DNA of 64,000 bases from assembly GCF_030386795.1 (NCBI RefSeq), contig NZ_JANUQM010000002.1, forward strand, positions 62,001 through 126,000, written 5' to 3'. Positions 9,247 to 25,823 of this stretch are shown here, piece after piece. The notes under the pieces were generated by a model, which saw only the letters and a program-made list of their open reading frames with translations, searched no databases and was not told the DNA's origin. This DNA comes from Streptomyces sp. S.PNR 29 (GTDB taxonomy: Bacteria > Actinomycetota > Actinomycetes > Streptomycetales > Streptomycetaceae). Position 1 is the first letter of the stretch, and every line of letters starts with the position of its first letter. The position numbers were made by a program, and so were the translations under genes.

Positions 9247-9456
9247 TCACGCGTCCATCCGGGCGGCCAGCGACCTCGGCCGCATGTCGGTCCAGTTGGC
9301 CTCGACGTAGGCAAGGCCGGCCGCCCGGGTGTCCGGCCCATGGGCCACCGTCCAGCCCGGCGGCACGTCGGCGAAGTCCGGCCAGAGCGAGTGCTGACCC
9401 TCGTCGTTGACCAGGACGAGGTAGGTGCCGTCCTCGTTCTCGAACGGATTGCTCAT
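9247..9456 (-). CDS. MbtH-like NRPS accessory protein
   Basis: 69 residues with the MbtH signature: an N-terminal [20 protein letters not shown], then [13 protein letters not shown] with the conserved tryptophans, and [11 protein letters not shown] at the C-terminus. MbtH proteins bind the adenylation domain of a cognate NRPS and are needed for its folding or activity. AAGGAGC lies nine bases before the ATG. It is the last gene of the leftward NRPS, acyl-CoA dehydrogenase, mbtH operon, and the NRPS there has two adenylation domains that could be its partners. Confidence 0.95.
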   Translation of the reverse strand: MSNPFENEDGTYLVLVNDEGQHSLWPDFADVPPGWTVAHGPDTRAAGLAYVEANWTDMRPRSLAARMDA

Positions 9457-9555
9457 GTCGTTCTGCTCCTTGGTGAGGCGCGAACCAGTGCGGCCCGCGG
9501 TGATGTGTCCGTGCTGCGGTTGGCGCTTCGGCGTGGGAAGGGCGTCAGGCCGGCG

Positions 9556-10695
9556 TCACGCCCGGGACGCCAGGCCCCGCCCGACGATCAGGCGCATGAT
9601 CTCGTTCGTGCCCTCCAGGATCTGGTGGACCCGCAGGTCGCGGACGATCTTCTCCAGCCCGTAGTCGGAGAGATATCCGTACCCGCCGTGCAGTTGCAGG
9701 GCCTGGTTGGCGATCGAGAAACCCGCGTCGGTGCAGAAACCCTTGGCCATGGCACACAGTTCGACCGCGTTCGCCGAGCCCTGGTCCAAGGCAGCCGCGC
9801 TGCGCTGGAGGAGCGCCTGGGACGCTTCCAGGGAAGCCGCCATATCGGCCAGTTGGAACTGGACCGTGGGCATGTCCAGCAGGCGGGCCCCGAACGCCTC
9901 CCTCTGCCCGAGATAGGAGAGGGAGCGCTCCAGGGCACTGCGTGCACCGCCCAGGGAGCAAGCGGCGATGTTGAGCCGGCCTCCGTTGAGGGCGTTCATG
10001 GCGATCTTGAACCCCGCGCCCTCGGCACTGAGCCGGTTTCCCTCGGGGACTCTGACCCTGTCCATGATCACTTGGCGGGTCGGTTGGGCATTCCAGCCCA
10101 TCTTGCGTTCCTCGGCCCCGAAGGAGAGTCCGTCGGTGTCCTTGTCCACGATGAAGGCGGTGATGCCACGAGCACCGTCTTCGCTGGTGCGGGCCATCAC
10201 CAGGTACGTCTGCGACGTTCCGGCCCCGGAGGTGAACTGCTTCGTACCGCTCAGCACGTACGAGTCACCCTCGCGTTCCGCCCGGGTCCTGATGGCCGCC
10301 GCATCCGAACCGGCACCCGGCTCGGTGAGGCAGTAGCTGGCCAGGTCGTCCATGCGGCAGAGCCGGCCCACCCAGCGATCGCGCTGGGCCTGGTCTCCGT
10401 AGGTGTCGATCATCGTGGCGACCATGTTGTGGATGGACAGGTACGCGGAGATCGACGGGCACCCGGCCGCCAGCGCCTCGAAAACCAGGACGGCGTCGCT
10501 CCGCGACAACCCCGAACCGCCCGACTCCTCCCGGACGTTGATGCCGCCCATTCCCACCTCGGCGGCCTTGCGCAGAACGTCGACGGGGAAGTGCCTCTGT
10601 CGATCCCAGTCGACGGCGTTGGGCGCGAGGTACTCCTCGGCGAAGGTCATCGCGGTACTTCTGATGGCTTCCTGCTCGGCCGTCATGGCGAACAT
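9556..10695 (-). CDS. Acyl-CoA dehydrogenase in NRPS operon
   Basis: 379 residues with the full ACAD fold: CLTEPGAGSDAAAI and KQFTSGAGTSQTYLVMAR around the FAD and substrate site, FGARLLDMPTVQFQLADMAA in the C-terminal helices, and LQLHGGYGYLSDYGLEKIVRD. HQILEGTNEIMR near the end carries the catalytic Glu in the short-chain/isobutyryl-CoA dehydrogenase position. It removes two hydrogens from an acyl thioester (alpha,beta-desaturation), using FAD and an electron-transfer flavoprotein. Its place between the NRPS and mbtH suggests it desaturates a starter acyl-CoA or a carrier-bound residue. A housekeeping branched-chain catabolic role cannot be excluded. Confidence 0.9.
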   Translation of the reverse strand: MFAMTAEQEAIRSTAMTFAEEYLAPNAVDWDRQRHFPVDVLRKAAEVGMGGINVREESGGSGLSRSDAVLVFEALAAGCPSISAYLSIHNMVATMIDTYGDQAQRDRWVGRLCRMDDLASYCLTEPGAGSDAAAIRTRAEREGDSYVLSGTKQFTSGAGTSQTYLVMARTSEDGARGITAFIVDKDTDGLSFGAEERKMGWNAQPTRQVIMDRVRVPEGNRLSAEGAGFKIAMNALNGGRLNIAACSLGGARSALERSLSYLGQREAFGARLLDMPTVQFQLADMAASLEASQALLQRSAAALDQGSANAVELCAMAKGFCTDAGFSIANQALQLHGGYGYLSDYGLEKIVRDLRVHQILEGTNEIMRLIVGRGLASRA

Positions 10696-10773
10696 GCTGA
10701 TCAGCTCCTCGGTCCGGGAGCGGACTCCTCCGCGAAGACGTCCCGCAGGTTCATGGATATGCCCCGCACGGGT

Positions 10774-19164
<8,391 letters not shown>

Positions 19165-19598
19165 GGTGGCCCTTTCGGATGCTCTCGCGAAGTTTTCGGC
19201 AGGGTGAAGGAATATGAGGAACGGCGCGGCTCAGCGGTCCGGTAAACCCGCCAAAAGCGCAGCCTGGGAGCGGTCGGGAATGAGCCGTCCTGAGTTTGTG
19301 TGGGGCCGGCAGATAGCCGGTCCCTACCGCCCGTAGACTGACACATCCGGGTCAGCTCGGGGGAACCCCTAATGTCCCCTATACCGTGGCCACAACCGCG
19401 TCGGGGCACCCCGCATGAACTTCTTCGGGCATTGGTGCACGGGGGTTGTCCGCGCTCGTGGCTCGCCAGGATTCCCGAAACTGAATCCGCTGCTCGTAAG
19501 TGCGACACCTGCCCGGCAGCCGCATGCCGGTTCGGGGCTGGTCGTTCATCCGGCCTGGACGCGCGCCGCGGGCCGTGACCGTGACGCGCCGCCCGTGC
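19165..19598. other. 434-bp upstream region of the NRPS operon
   Basis: It lies between the arsC stop and the NRPS start, both genes running leftward, so it should contain the NRPS operon promoter and the end of the ars transcript. No convincing iron box (IdeR/DmdR type), hairpin or promoter hexamer pair was recognised, and the short frames have no family features. Confidence 0.55.
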
Positions 19599-20012
19599 TC
19601 ATGCCTGGGGCGACGGCGCGATCTCCTTGATCAGGCCCTCGACCAGCACCTTGATCTCGTCCCGGATCGGGCGGACCGCCTCGACGCCCTGTCCCGCCGG
19701 GTCGTCGAGCCGCCAGTCCAGGTACCGCTTGCCGGGGAAGACCGGGCAGGTGTCGCCGCAGCCCATGGTGATGCAGACGTCCGACTCCTTGACCGCATCG
19801 GCGGTGAGCATCTTCGGCACCTCGGCGGAGATGTCGATGCCGACCTCGGCCATGGCCGCGACGGCGGCCGGGTTGACGCGCTCGCCCGGGTCGGAGCCCG
19901 CGGAGCGGACCTCGACGCGGTCCCCGGCCAGGTGGGTCAGCCACGCGGCGGCCATCTGGGAACGGCCCGCGTTGTGGACACAGACGAAGAGCACGGAGGG
20001 CCTGTCGGACAT
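19599..20012 (-). CDS. arsC: Arsenate reductase (LMW phosphatase fold)
   Basis: 137 residues with the thioredoxin-coupled ArsC family P-loop VLFVCVHNAGRSQMA near the N-terminus and the distal cysteines in ITMGCGDTCPVFPGKRYLDW, the pair used in the disulfide relay. It reduces As(V) to As(III). Its ATG shares one base with the arsR stop (TGATG), so the two are translationally coupled. The ORF is open much further upstream in this frame, but the MSDRPSVLFVCVHNAGRS start matches the family length. Confidence 0.93.
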   Translation of the reverse strand: MSDRPSVLFVCVHNAGRSQMAAAWLTHLAGDRVEVRSAGSDPGERVNPAAVAAMAEVGIDISAEVPKMLTADAVKESDVCITMGCGDTCPVFPGKRYLDWRLDDPAGQGVEAVRPIRDEIKVLVEGLIKEIAPSPQA

Positions 20013-20371
20013 CAGATCAGCAGCCTGCCCATCGCGGCCAGCACGGACGGCTCGACCCGGTAGTAGACCCACGTTCCGCGCCGCTCGGAGGTCAGCAGTC
20101 CGGCCTCCTTGAGCTTCTTCAGGTGGTGGGAGACGGTCGGCTGGGAGACCCCGACGTCGGAGATGTCGCACACGCATGCCTCGCCGCCCTCGTGCGAGGC
20201 GACCGCGGAGAACAGCCGCAGCCGCACCGGATCGCCGAGGGCCTTGAACATCCGCGCGGCCGTCTCGGCCTCCTCCGCGGTGATCGGGCGCTCGGTCAAC
20301 GGCGGGCAGCACCGGGCCACAGCCTCGGGCGCGCCGGTCTCGATCAGCGGCAGCACCTTCGTATTCGACAT
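20012..20371 (-). CDS. arsR: ArsR-type metalloregulatory repressor
   Basis: 119 residues with the ArsR/SmtB winged helix: FKALGDPVRLRLFSAVASH, then the As(III)-binding box ACVCDISDVGVSQPTVSHHL with its two Cys at the start of the recognition region, followed by KKLKEAGLLTSERRGTWVYY. A further Cys pair (ARCCPPLTER) near the N-terminus could be a third ligand. Known relatives release DNA when trivalent arsenic binds. No ribosome binding site is visible before the ATG, and an inverted repeat overlaps the start codon, consistent with autorepression. Confidence 0.93.
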   Translation of the reverse strand: MSNTKVLPLIETGAPEAVARCCPPLTERPITAEEAETAARMFKALGDPVRLRLFSAVASHEGGEACVCDISDVGVSQPTVSHHLKKLKEAGLLTSERRGTWVYYRVEPSVLAAMGRLLI

Positions 20372-20393
20372 GTATCTATGTTGGCATATGTCG
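20366..20393. promoter_or_regulatory. Candidate ArsR operator overlapping the arsR start
   Basis: Inverted repeat with arms CGACATGT (20366-20373) and ATATGTCG (20386-20393), seven of eight pairs matching. The spacer contains TCTATGTTG, the same 9-mer found inside the second repeat 55 bp away. The first arm overlaps the arsR ATG. Confidence 0.6.
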
Positions 20394-20423
20394 AACCAGA
20401 CGGGCGCCGGGCCGCTGATTCGG

Positions 20424-20445
20424 CAAGCGTCTATGTTGACGCTTG
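20424..20445. promoter_or_regulatory. Candidate ArsR operator upstream of arsI
   Basis: A perfect inverted repeat with 8-bp arms CAAGCGTC and GACGCTTG around TATGTT. It lies 115 bp before the arsI ATG and shares the 9-mer TCTATGTTG with the repeat at the arsR start. Confidence 0.65.
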
Positions 20446-20559
20446 TCAAATCAAGTGCCACCCTGGGTCCAGCAGGACATCGAACCCGGCCCGTGGAGTC
20501 GGCGCCCCTGCTGCCTCCGGGCGGCTGCTGAACTCGCCTTCCACTCAAGGAGGTTCGTG

Positions 20560-20964
20560 ATGAACCGCGTACAGCTCGCCCTGCGTGTACCCGATCTCGA
20601 CGCGTCCGTCGCCTTCTACACGAAGCTGTTCGGGACCGGGCCCGCCAAACTCCGCGACGGCTACGCCAACTTCGCCATCGCCGAGCCCCCGCTGAAGCTG
20701 GTACTGATCGAAGGCGTCCATGGCGAGGCGACCCGCATGGACCACCTCGGCGTCGAGGTCGAGACCACCGAGGCCGTCCGCGCCGCCACCGCACGCCTGA
20801 GCGAGGCCGGGCTGGCCACCGACGTGGAGAACGACACCACCTGCTGCTACGCCCTCCAGGACAAGGTCTGGGTGCACGGCCCCGGCCAGGAACCGTGGGA
20901 GGTGTATGTCGTCAAGGCCGACGCCGACACCGGGCAACCGGCCACCGCGGGCGGCTGCTGCTGA
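20560..20964 (+). CDS. arsI: ArsI/CadI-family C-As lyase (VOC fold)
   Basis: 134 residues with one vicinal-oxygen-chelate domain pair: VQLALRVPDLDASVAFYTKL at the start, RMDHLGVEVETTEAV with the metal-ligand His, and NDTTCCYALQDKVWVHGPG with the vicinal Cys pair that binds methylarsenite in ArsI. PWEVYVV carries the Glu metal ligand. A Gly-Gly-Cys-Cys tail ends the protein. ArsI cleaves the carbon-arsenic bond of trivalent methylarsenicals using Fe(II) and O2; CadI relatives are cadmium-induced. The frame is open further upstream, but AAGGAGG seven bases before the ATG at 20560 fixes the start. It is divergent from arsRC and shares their control region. Confidence 0.9.
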   Translation: MNRVQLALRVPDLDASVAFYTKLFGTGPAKLRDGYANFAIAEPPLKLVLIEGVHGEATRMDHLGVEVETTEAVRAATARLSEAGLATDVENDTTCCYALQDKVWVHGPGQEPWEVYVVKADADTGQPATAGGCC

Positions 20965-20979
20965 CCGGCCGAGGGCCGG
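20965..20979. terminator. Short bidirectional hairpin between arsI and protease
   Basis: Perfect arms CCGGCC / GGCCGG around GAG lie in the 21-bp gap between the two converging stop codons. Without a U-tract it is only a plausible shared terminator. Confidence 0.5.
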
Positions 20980-20985
20980 CCTCCT

Positions 20986-21993
20986 TCAGGACCTCGGCCA
21001 GTTCCCGTAGGCGTGGAAGAAGTTGTAGGTGACCGAGTCCCACCTGCGCACCTCGTTCCAGACGCGTGTCGGATTCCTCCACTGCGTCGACTGAATTCCC
21101 GCCACGCGCAGATCGTCGACGTGGTAGGCGCCGCCTCCGCTGTTACCGCTGACGATGTCGATGTCGTGTTCGTAGCGACTGCCCGGGGAAGCCGTGAACC
21201 TCCCGGAGGCGGTCCAGGACGACGGAACGGGCTTGTCCACGGGATAGCCGATGATCGTGTGCCTGCCGTTGAAGTTCTGGGCCGTTCCGAACCAGCCGGT
21301 CTGGCGTCCCAGATTGGGCCGTGACGGGCTGAATTCCAGAACGGCGAAGTCCCAGTCCCATTCATTGATGTTCCAGGCACCAGGCAGGGTCACACTGTCG
21401 GCGAGGAAACTTCCGAAGGGAGCCGTCGGCGCCGTTGTGTTGGCGCCGAAGGTGATACTCCTCGACGTGATCCAGCCGTTCTGGTAGAAGCAGTGGGCGG
21501 CGCACACCGCCGTGCTCGGCCCGATCATCGTGGCCGTGCAGGTCTGTGACAGGTAGGCGTTGGCGCTTGCCGGGAACACCTGGGTGGTGTTGAGGCGTAC
21601 GCGGTCGTCGATCGGCGGGACCACGAACTCCGGCTTCTGAGCCTCGTCCACGGCCTCGTACGCGTCTGTCGGCGGAGCCTCGTCCATCGCGAGGACGCGC
21701 TCGGCGACCTCGTAGTCCGGTTCCTCCAGCAGATACTCGTATTCCCCGACGAGCCGCCTCGGACGCAGTTTCTCCGCCAGGGACCGCACGCTCAGAGTCC
21801 GTGCATCCGGCTCAGGAGGCGTCCGGTACTCGGCGCTGATTCTTTCCTGCTCGAACCGGGCGACGTCGATGTCTTTCGGCGTGATCTTCCCCACCGCGAG
21901 CCAACGTCGCCCCCGGCCGTCGATGAAATCCTTGCCCGTGGCATCCGCCAGCGTGGGACCCAGCATTGTTGCCTTGGGATCGTACTCGTTCAT
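20986..21993 (-). CDS. Trypsin/V8-like serine protease, no signal peptide
   Basis: 335 residues. The C-terminal 190 form a chymotrypsin-fold protease with the catalytic His in TAVCAAHCFYQNGW, Asp in DWDFAVLEFSPS and Ser in DIVSGNSGGGAYHVDDL; this resembles the glutamyl endopeptidase group. The first 130 residues are charged and acidic with no hydrophobic signal sequence or twin-arginine motif. They may be a propeptide, or the enzyme may act inside the cell. The start is firm, with AAGGAGG seven bases before the ATG. It converges on arsI and is divergent from the beta-propeller lipoprotein gene. Confidence 0.85.
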   Translation of the reverse strand: MNEYDPKATMLGPTLADATGKDFIDGRGRRWLAVGKITPKDIDVARFEQERISAEYRTPPEPDARTLSVRSLAEKLRPRRLVGEYEYLLEEPDYEVAERVLAMDEAPPTDAYEAVDEAQKPEFVVPPIDDRVRLNTTQVFPASANAYLSQTCTATMIGPSTAVCAAHCFYQNGWITSRSITFGANTTAPTAPFGSFLADSVTLPGAWNINEWDWDFAVLEFSPSRPNLGRQTGWFGTAQNFNGRHTIIGYPVDKPVPSSWTASGRFTASPGSRYEHDIDIVSGNSGGGAYHVDDLRVAGIQSTQWRNPTRVWNEVRRWDSVTYNFFHAYGNWPRS

Positions 21994-22074
21994 GACGTCG
22001 CCTCCTTGACGGTCAAGGCGAGTTTTCGGTATGCCCCACTTGCCAGCCTCCCACGCATACTCATCGGCTGCATT

Positions 22075-22086
22075 CCGGAATTCCGG
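22075..22086. promoter_or_regulatory. 12-bp palindrome in divergent promoter region
   Basis: CCGGAATTCCGG is a perfect palindrome in the 280-bp gap between the leftward protease gene and the rightward lipoprotein gene. It is a possible operator, with no further support. Confidence 0.3.
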
Positions 22087-22273
22087 CTGTCGCGCCGATC
22101 GGCACCGGGCCGATCAGCACCGCTTGTTGAAGCGTCTACGGCCAGAACGTGCCGGAACGAGAAATGCTGGGATGTGCCCAAGTGGCGTGCCCGGCACACG
22201 CTCTGTCGCCGGGTCAGGAGATGTACCTGTCGGCGTCGTCCGATGCACCATGGGGTCTACGGGGGTGACTCTG

Positions 22274-23482
22274 ATGCGACAGGCGCTGCGGGTGCGAACG
22301 GTCGTGGCCGTGCTGGGTGCCGTGCTGCTCGCCGGGTGTTCGGGTACGCCCGCACCCGGCCCGGCCGACCCGCACAACTCCGGGGCCGCCGACGGCCCGT
22401 GGCGTGCGTGGGTCACGTCCCTCTCCCCGCAGGAGGCGTCCGGAACCTGTGGGGCCACGGAACATCAGGTGGTGTGCAGTACCGCTCCCGACGGTCTCGT
22501 CGGGCGGTCCCGGGTCACCGGTGCGGTCACCTGGACCGTCGCCGGCGGCGGAGGCGGCGGGAAGAACGGGGGACTTGTCGTCGACGCGGCCGACGAGCGG
22601 GCCGTGACCAGCGGCGGCCGCGTGCTGCGTACCGCGGATCTGCGGACCGGTACGGCGGCCTGGACGCACCGGCTCCCCTCCGGGCGCTCCTACACCGGGA
22701 CCGGCGCGGCGTCCGGGGTCGTCTACGCCCTCGACACCAGGAGCGGGCGGTCCGGGGACGGCGCGGACGTCGCCCTCGGGGCCTTCCGGGCGTCCGACGG
22801 CGCGACGCTGTGGCACCGGGCCGTCGACGCGGACCCGGGCGAAGGCATCGCCGCGTTCGGCGGCCGGGTCTACACCACCGACGGCGCGCAGGTCACCGCC
22901 CGCGATGCCCGTACCGGCGACGCCGTGGCGACGAGCCCCCCGGGCACCACATGCCCGCACCTGGTCTCCGGCGGCCGCTACCTGGTCTGCACCGGCAGCC
23001 CGGTCTCCGCCGAGGACACCTTCCCGCCTCCGCGCCGCCTCGACCCGGCCACGCTCAGGCCGCTCAGGACCGCCGCGGGCACGGGCATGAGGCCCGCACG
23101 GGGTCTGATCTCCTCCGACGGTGTGCTGATGCTGTACGAGGACAGCGCGGAGGACCCGGGCGCCGGCGCCTGGACCGCGTACGACCTGGAACACCCGCGG
23201 AGGCTGTGGAGCTACGCCACCACCACGGAGGAAGGCGGCCTGGCCGGTGGGCGGTTCGTCACCCTCACCCCCGGGAACGACACCTCCCGGGGGCGGGTGA
23301 TCTCCATCGACCTGCACACCGGCCCGGACGGGGCCGGAGCGGCCGCGCCGCGCCTGTCAGCGCCCTATCCGCAGACCAGGAGCGGCGAGCACCCCGCGCT
23401 CATCGTGCCGGGAGGCGGCTCGGGTCATGTCGTCGTGGAGCCGAGGACTCATCGCGCCCTGCGCTCGGTACGGCTTCCCTGA
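22274..23482 (+). CDS. PQQ-like beta-propeller lipoprotein
   Basis: 402 residues. The signal peptide has lipobox LLAGC (lipidated Cys22), followed by a Pro/Ala linker and a series of beta-propeller blades: GLVGRSRVTGAVTWTV, LRTADLRTGTAAWTHRL, AFRASDGATLWHRAV, VTARDARTGDAVATS and AYDLEHPRRLWSYA. These follow the PQQ-like alternating 'x..G...W' pattern. It should be anchored on the outer face of the membrane; no cofactor motif or enzyme activity is apparent. The ATG at 22274 follows GGGGGTGA by five bases, so it is preferred over the longer frames. Its 3' end overlaps the convergent CDP-glycerol phosphotransferase gene by 83 bp. Confidence 0.8.
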   Translation: MRQALRVRTVVAVLGAVLLAGCSGTPAPGPADPHNSGAADGPWRAWVTSLSPQEASGTCGATEHQVVCSTAPDGLVGRSRVTGAVTWTVAGGGGGGKNGGLVVDAADERAVTSGGRVLRTADLRTGTAAWTHRLPSGRSYTGTGAASGVVYALDTRSGRSGDGADVALGAFRASDGATLWHRAVDADPGEGIAAFGGRVYTTDGAQVTARDARTGDAVATSPPGTTCPHLVSGGRYLVCTGSPVSAEDTFPPPRRLDPATLRPLRTAAGTGMRPARGLISSDGVLMLYEDSAEDPGAGAWTAYDLEHPRRLWSYATTTEEGGLAGGRFVTLTPGNDTSRGRVISIDLHTGPDGAGAAAPRLSAPYPQTRSGEHPALIVPGGGSGHVVVEPRTHRALRSVRLP

Positions 23483-25541
23483 CACCGAGGGCGGGATCGA
23501 TCAGAACCTTCAGGGCCGGTTCGGCCTTCTCGGCCGTGGCCCGGTCGGCCAGGGCGTTGACGGCCGCGTTGAACCGCTCCATGGAGGTGGGGCGGTCCGG
23601 GCCGAGGACGTACTCCTTGAGCGTGCGGCGGTGCGGGGCCATCGGATCGTGCCGCGGCTCGCGGACCGACCGCAGGATCTCCGGCAGCCGGGTGCAGTCG
23701 CGGTCGAGCAGGTAGGCGCCGCCGGCGGTGGTGTAGGCGGCGCGGAACTCGTCGTCGGGCAGATCCTGGGCGTTGGTCAGGACATACGGCTTGAGGCCGG
23801 CCACGAAGTCGGCGACCACGGAGGAGACATCGCTGATGAGGATGTCCGCCTGGTTGAAGCACTCGTACAGGGTCGGCAGCGGTTTGAGGATCACGTTGTG
23901 CCGGATCGGGCCGCGGCTCTCCCAGAAGATCCGGTGCCACTCGGCGTGCAGTTCCTGCCACTCGGCCGTGCCGTCGCGGTCCGGGATCCGCGCGTCCCGG
24001 GTCTGCTGGGTGTAGTCGCCCCCGTGGCGCCCGGCCAGTTCGTCGAGCCGGGCCTGGATCTCCTGCAGCCGCGGCCTGGCGGCGGCGACCGCGGCCTCGG
24101 TCTGCGCGGCCTCGCGCTGCTCGTTGTCGGCGCGCAGCATCGCCCGGATGGCCCGGTCGGCCTCCGCCGCCTCGCGCGAGCGCCTGCCGGTGAGCGGATG
24201 CGGCTTGTAGATGACGCGTACGTTCTCCGCGAGGAGCCTCTCGACCAGGGGCACGCCCATCGGGATCAGGGAGGTGTGGCAGTCGTCGTCGCTCCAGCCC
24301 TCCCAGGTGGGGGCGTACAGGACGACGGGCAGCGGGCCCGGCGTGTGGTCGGCGTGCAGCCGGATCGGCGACAGCTGCGGGCGGCCCACCTCGACGATCG
24401 CTTCGTCGCTGATGGCGTGCCGCACGCGCTGGTAACGGTCGCGGCCGGCCCGGCCGGCCACCCATATCTCGTCGTACACCTTGCTGACGCGGTTGCTGCT
24501 GGCGAGCTTGTCGCTGTCGCCATGGCCGATGAAGACATGCTTGGCCTCGGCCACGCGCAGCATGTGCACGTTCTTGCCGGCGTTGCCCGGGTAGAGGACG
24601 ACCCGGACGTCGGGCAGGTCCAGTTCGGCCAGGTCGTCGGCCTTGGGCACGCACAGGACCGGTATCCAGGTCCGGCTGAGGTGGCGGAACGAGGCCTGCT
24701 CACGAAGGATGATCAACGGGCGCCGGTCGAGCTGCTCCAGCGTCTCGATCCACATGTTGACCTGGTACATGAAGTCCCGGGACACCGCGGCGAAGCTGAA
24801 GTACAGCGCCACCTCGGGCCGGTACCCGGCCAGCTGCCGGTTGACCTCGGCGATCACCTCGTCCCGGCGCGGCGTCCTCAGGGCCCGGCGGTACTGTCCC
24901 AGCAGCGCCAGCACCGCCGCCAGGGGCAGCGCGGCCGTCAGCGCGAAGCCGATGCCCGCCGGGTACCACGTGCCGGTCGCCAGCGCCGCGAGCAGGCCAG
25001 CGTGGGCCGGCAGGTCGAGATGGAGCAGCTTGCGCAGGAAACGCCGGTAGAGGGAGGCGGGCGGACTCTGCGGGATGCCCGCACCGCTCATGTCGAGGTT
25101 GCGTACGGCCACCGGCAGCACCCGTCGTGCGCGGATGGCCCGGTGCAGCGCCGAATACAGCATCACGAGCGCGAAGTGGGCGCTGAAGACGGCCAGTCCG
25201 GCGACCAGCACCGCGCCCGGAGCGTTCATCCGGTCGGCCAGGGCGAGCAGCATCACCGTCCTGGCGGCGAACCGCATGGTGCGCGTGAGCTGCAGCGCCG
25301 CCAGCCGGCGGACGAAGCCGGGGGACCGGGCGTGCAACGCCTCGTCCGCGAGGTAGCTCACGGCCGACGCGGCGGCGAAGCCCCACAGGGAGGGCACCAG
25401 CGCGAAGACGGGCAGCGCCGCGAAGCCGGCGGTGAAGAGGAGCACCAGGAGCAGGTCGGTTTTTCCGCGTACGCGCAGGACAGCACGCAACCAACCGATC
25501 GACGTACGCAAGGCTTCCCCCCAAGGACCGCTGTGCGGCAC
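23400..25541 (-). CDS. CDP-glycerol glycerophosphotransferase, teichoic acid type
   Basis: 713 residues. The first 240 hold several hydrophobic segments. The remainder is a TagB/TagF-type transferase with HGDSDKLASSNRVSKVYDEI, VVLYAPTWEGW, VIYKPHPLTGR and the C-terminal ADILISDVSSVVADF, the signature motifs of enzymes that transfer glycerol-phosphate from CDP-glycerol onto wall polymer. A coiled, charged insert (about residues 460-540) separates the last two. It likely acts at the cytoplasmic face of the membrane in wall teichoic acid or related polymer synthesis. The GTG at 25541 lacks a clear ribosome binding site. A TTG ten codons downstream has GGGGGGAAG before it and may be the true start. 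Confidence 0.88.
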   Translation of the reverse strand: MPHSGPWGEALRTSIGWLRAVLRVRGKTDLLLVLLFTAGFAALPVFALVPSLWGFAAASAVSYLADEALHARSPGFVRRLAALQLTRTMRFAARTVMLLALADRMNAPGAVLVAGLAVFSAHFALVMLYSALHRAIRARRVLPVAVRNLDMSGAGIPQSPPASLYRRFLRKLLHLDLPAHAGLLAALATGTWYPAGIGFALTAALPLAAVLALLGQYRRALRTPRRDEVIAEVNRQLAGYRPEVALYFSFAAVSRDFMYQVNMWIETLEQLDRRPLIILREQASFRHLSRTWIPVLCVPKADDLAELDLPDVRVVLYPGNAGKNVHMLRVAEAKHVFIGHGDSDKLASSNRVSKVYDEIWVAGRAGRDRYQRVRHAISDEAIVEVGRPQLSPIRLHADHTPGPLPVVLYAPTWEGWSDDDCHTSLIPMGVPLVERLLAENVRVIYKPHPLTGRRSREAAEADRAIRAMLRADNEQREAAQTEAAVAAARPRLQEIQARLDELAGRHGGDYTQQTRDARIPDRDGTAEWQELHAEWHRIFWESRGPIRHNVILKPLPTLYECFNQADILISDVSSVVADFVAGLKPYVLTNAQDLPDDEFRAAYTTAGGAYLLDRDCTRLPEILRSVREPRHDPMAPHRRTLKEYVLGPDRPTSMERFNAAVNALADRATAEKAEPALKVLIDPALGVREAVPSAGRDESSAPRRHDPSRLPAR

Positions 25542-25694
25542 CGATGCCGCTGTTCGCCAGTTCGACGTCAGATGGGGGTGAATGGTTGTACACCTGGCAG
25601 AAGGACGGAATTAACCTGCCGGTCGGGCCGGGGGCGCGGGGCCGGGGCCTGCGGGCCTTCGGCGAGGGCGATGTCCTCCGTTTTGTCGCCCTGA

Positions 25695-25724
25695 TTGACA
25701 CCGGATCTCAGGGCTGACTACAAC
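25695..25724 (+). promoter_or_regulatory. Sigma-70-type promoter for L,D-transpeptidase gene
   Basis: TTGACA (25695-25700), an 18-bp spacer and TACAAC (25719-25724) match the HrdB-type consensus well, with transcription expected near 25731, about 93 bases before the GTG start. Confidence 0.55.
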
Positions 25725-25823
25725 CCCCGCCATCGAGGTGACGTTCTCGCAGGTCGCGCGGCATGTGTCCGGGCGGTACCGCCGCCTTGCCATGCCCTTC
25801 TGCCGTCCTTTCAGGAGTTCACC

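Noticed and set aside
20443..20964. 173-residue version of ArsI starting at 20443
   Set aside because: The extra N-terminus has no family match and overlaps an operator; AAGGAGG lies before the ATG at 20560.
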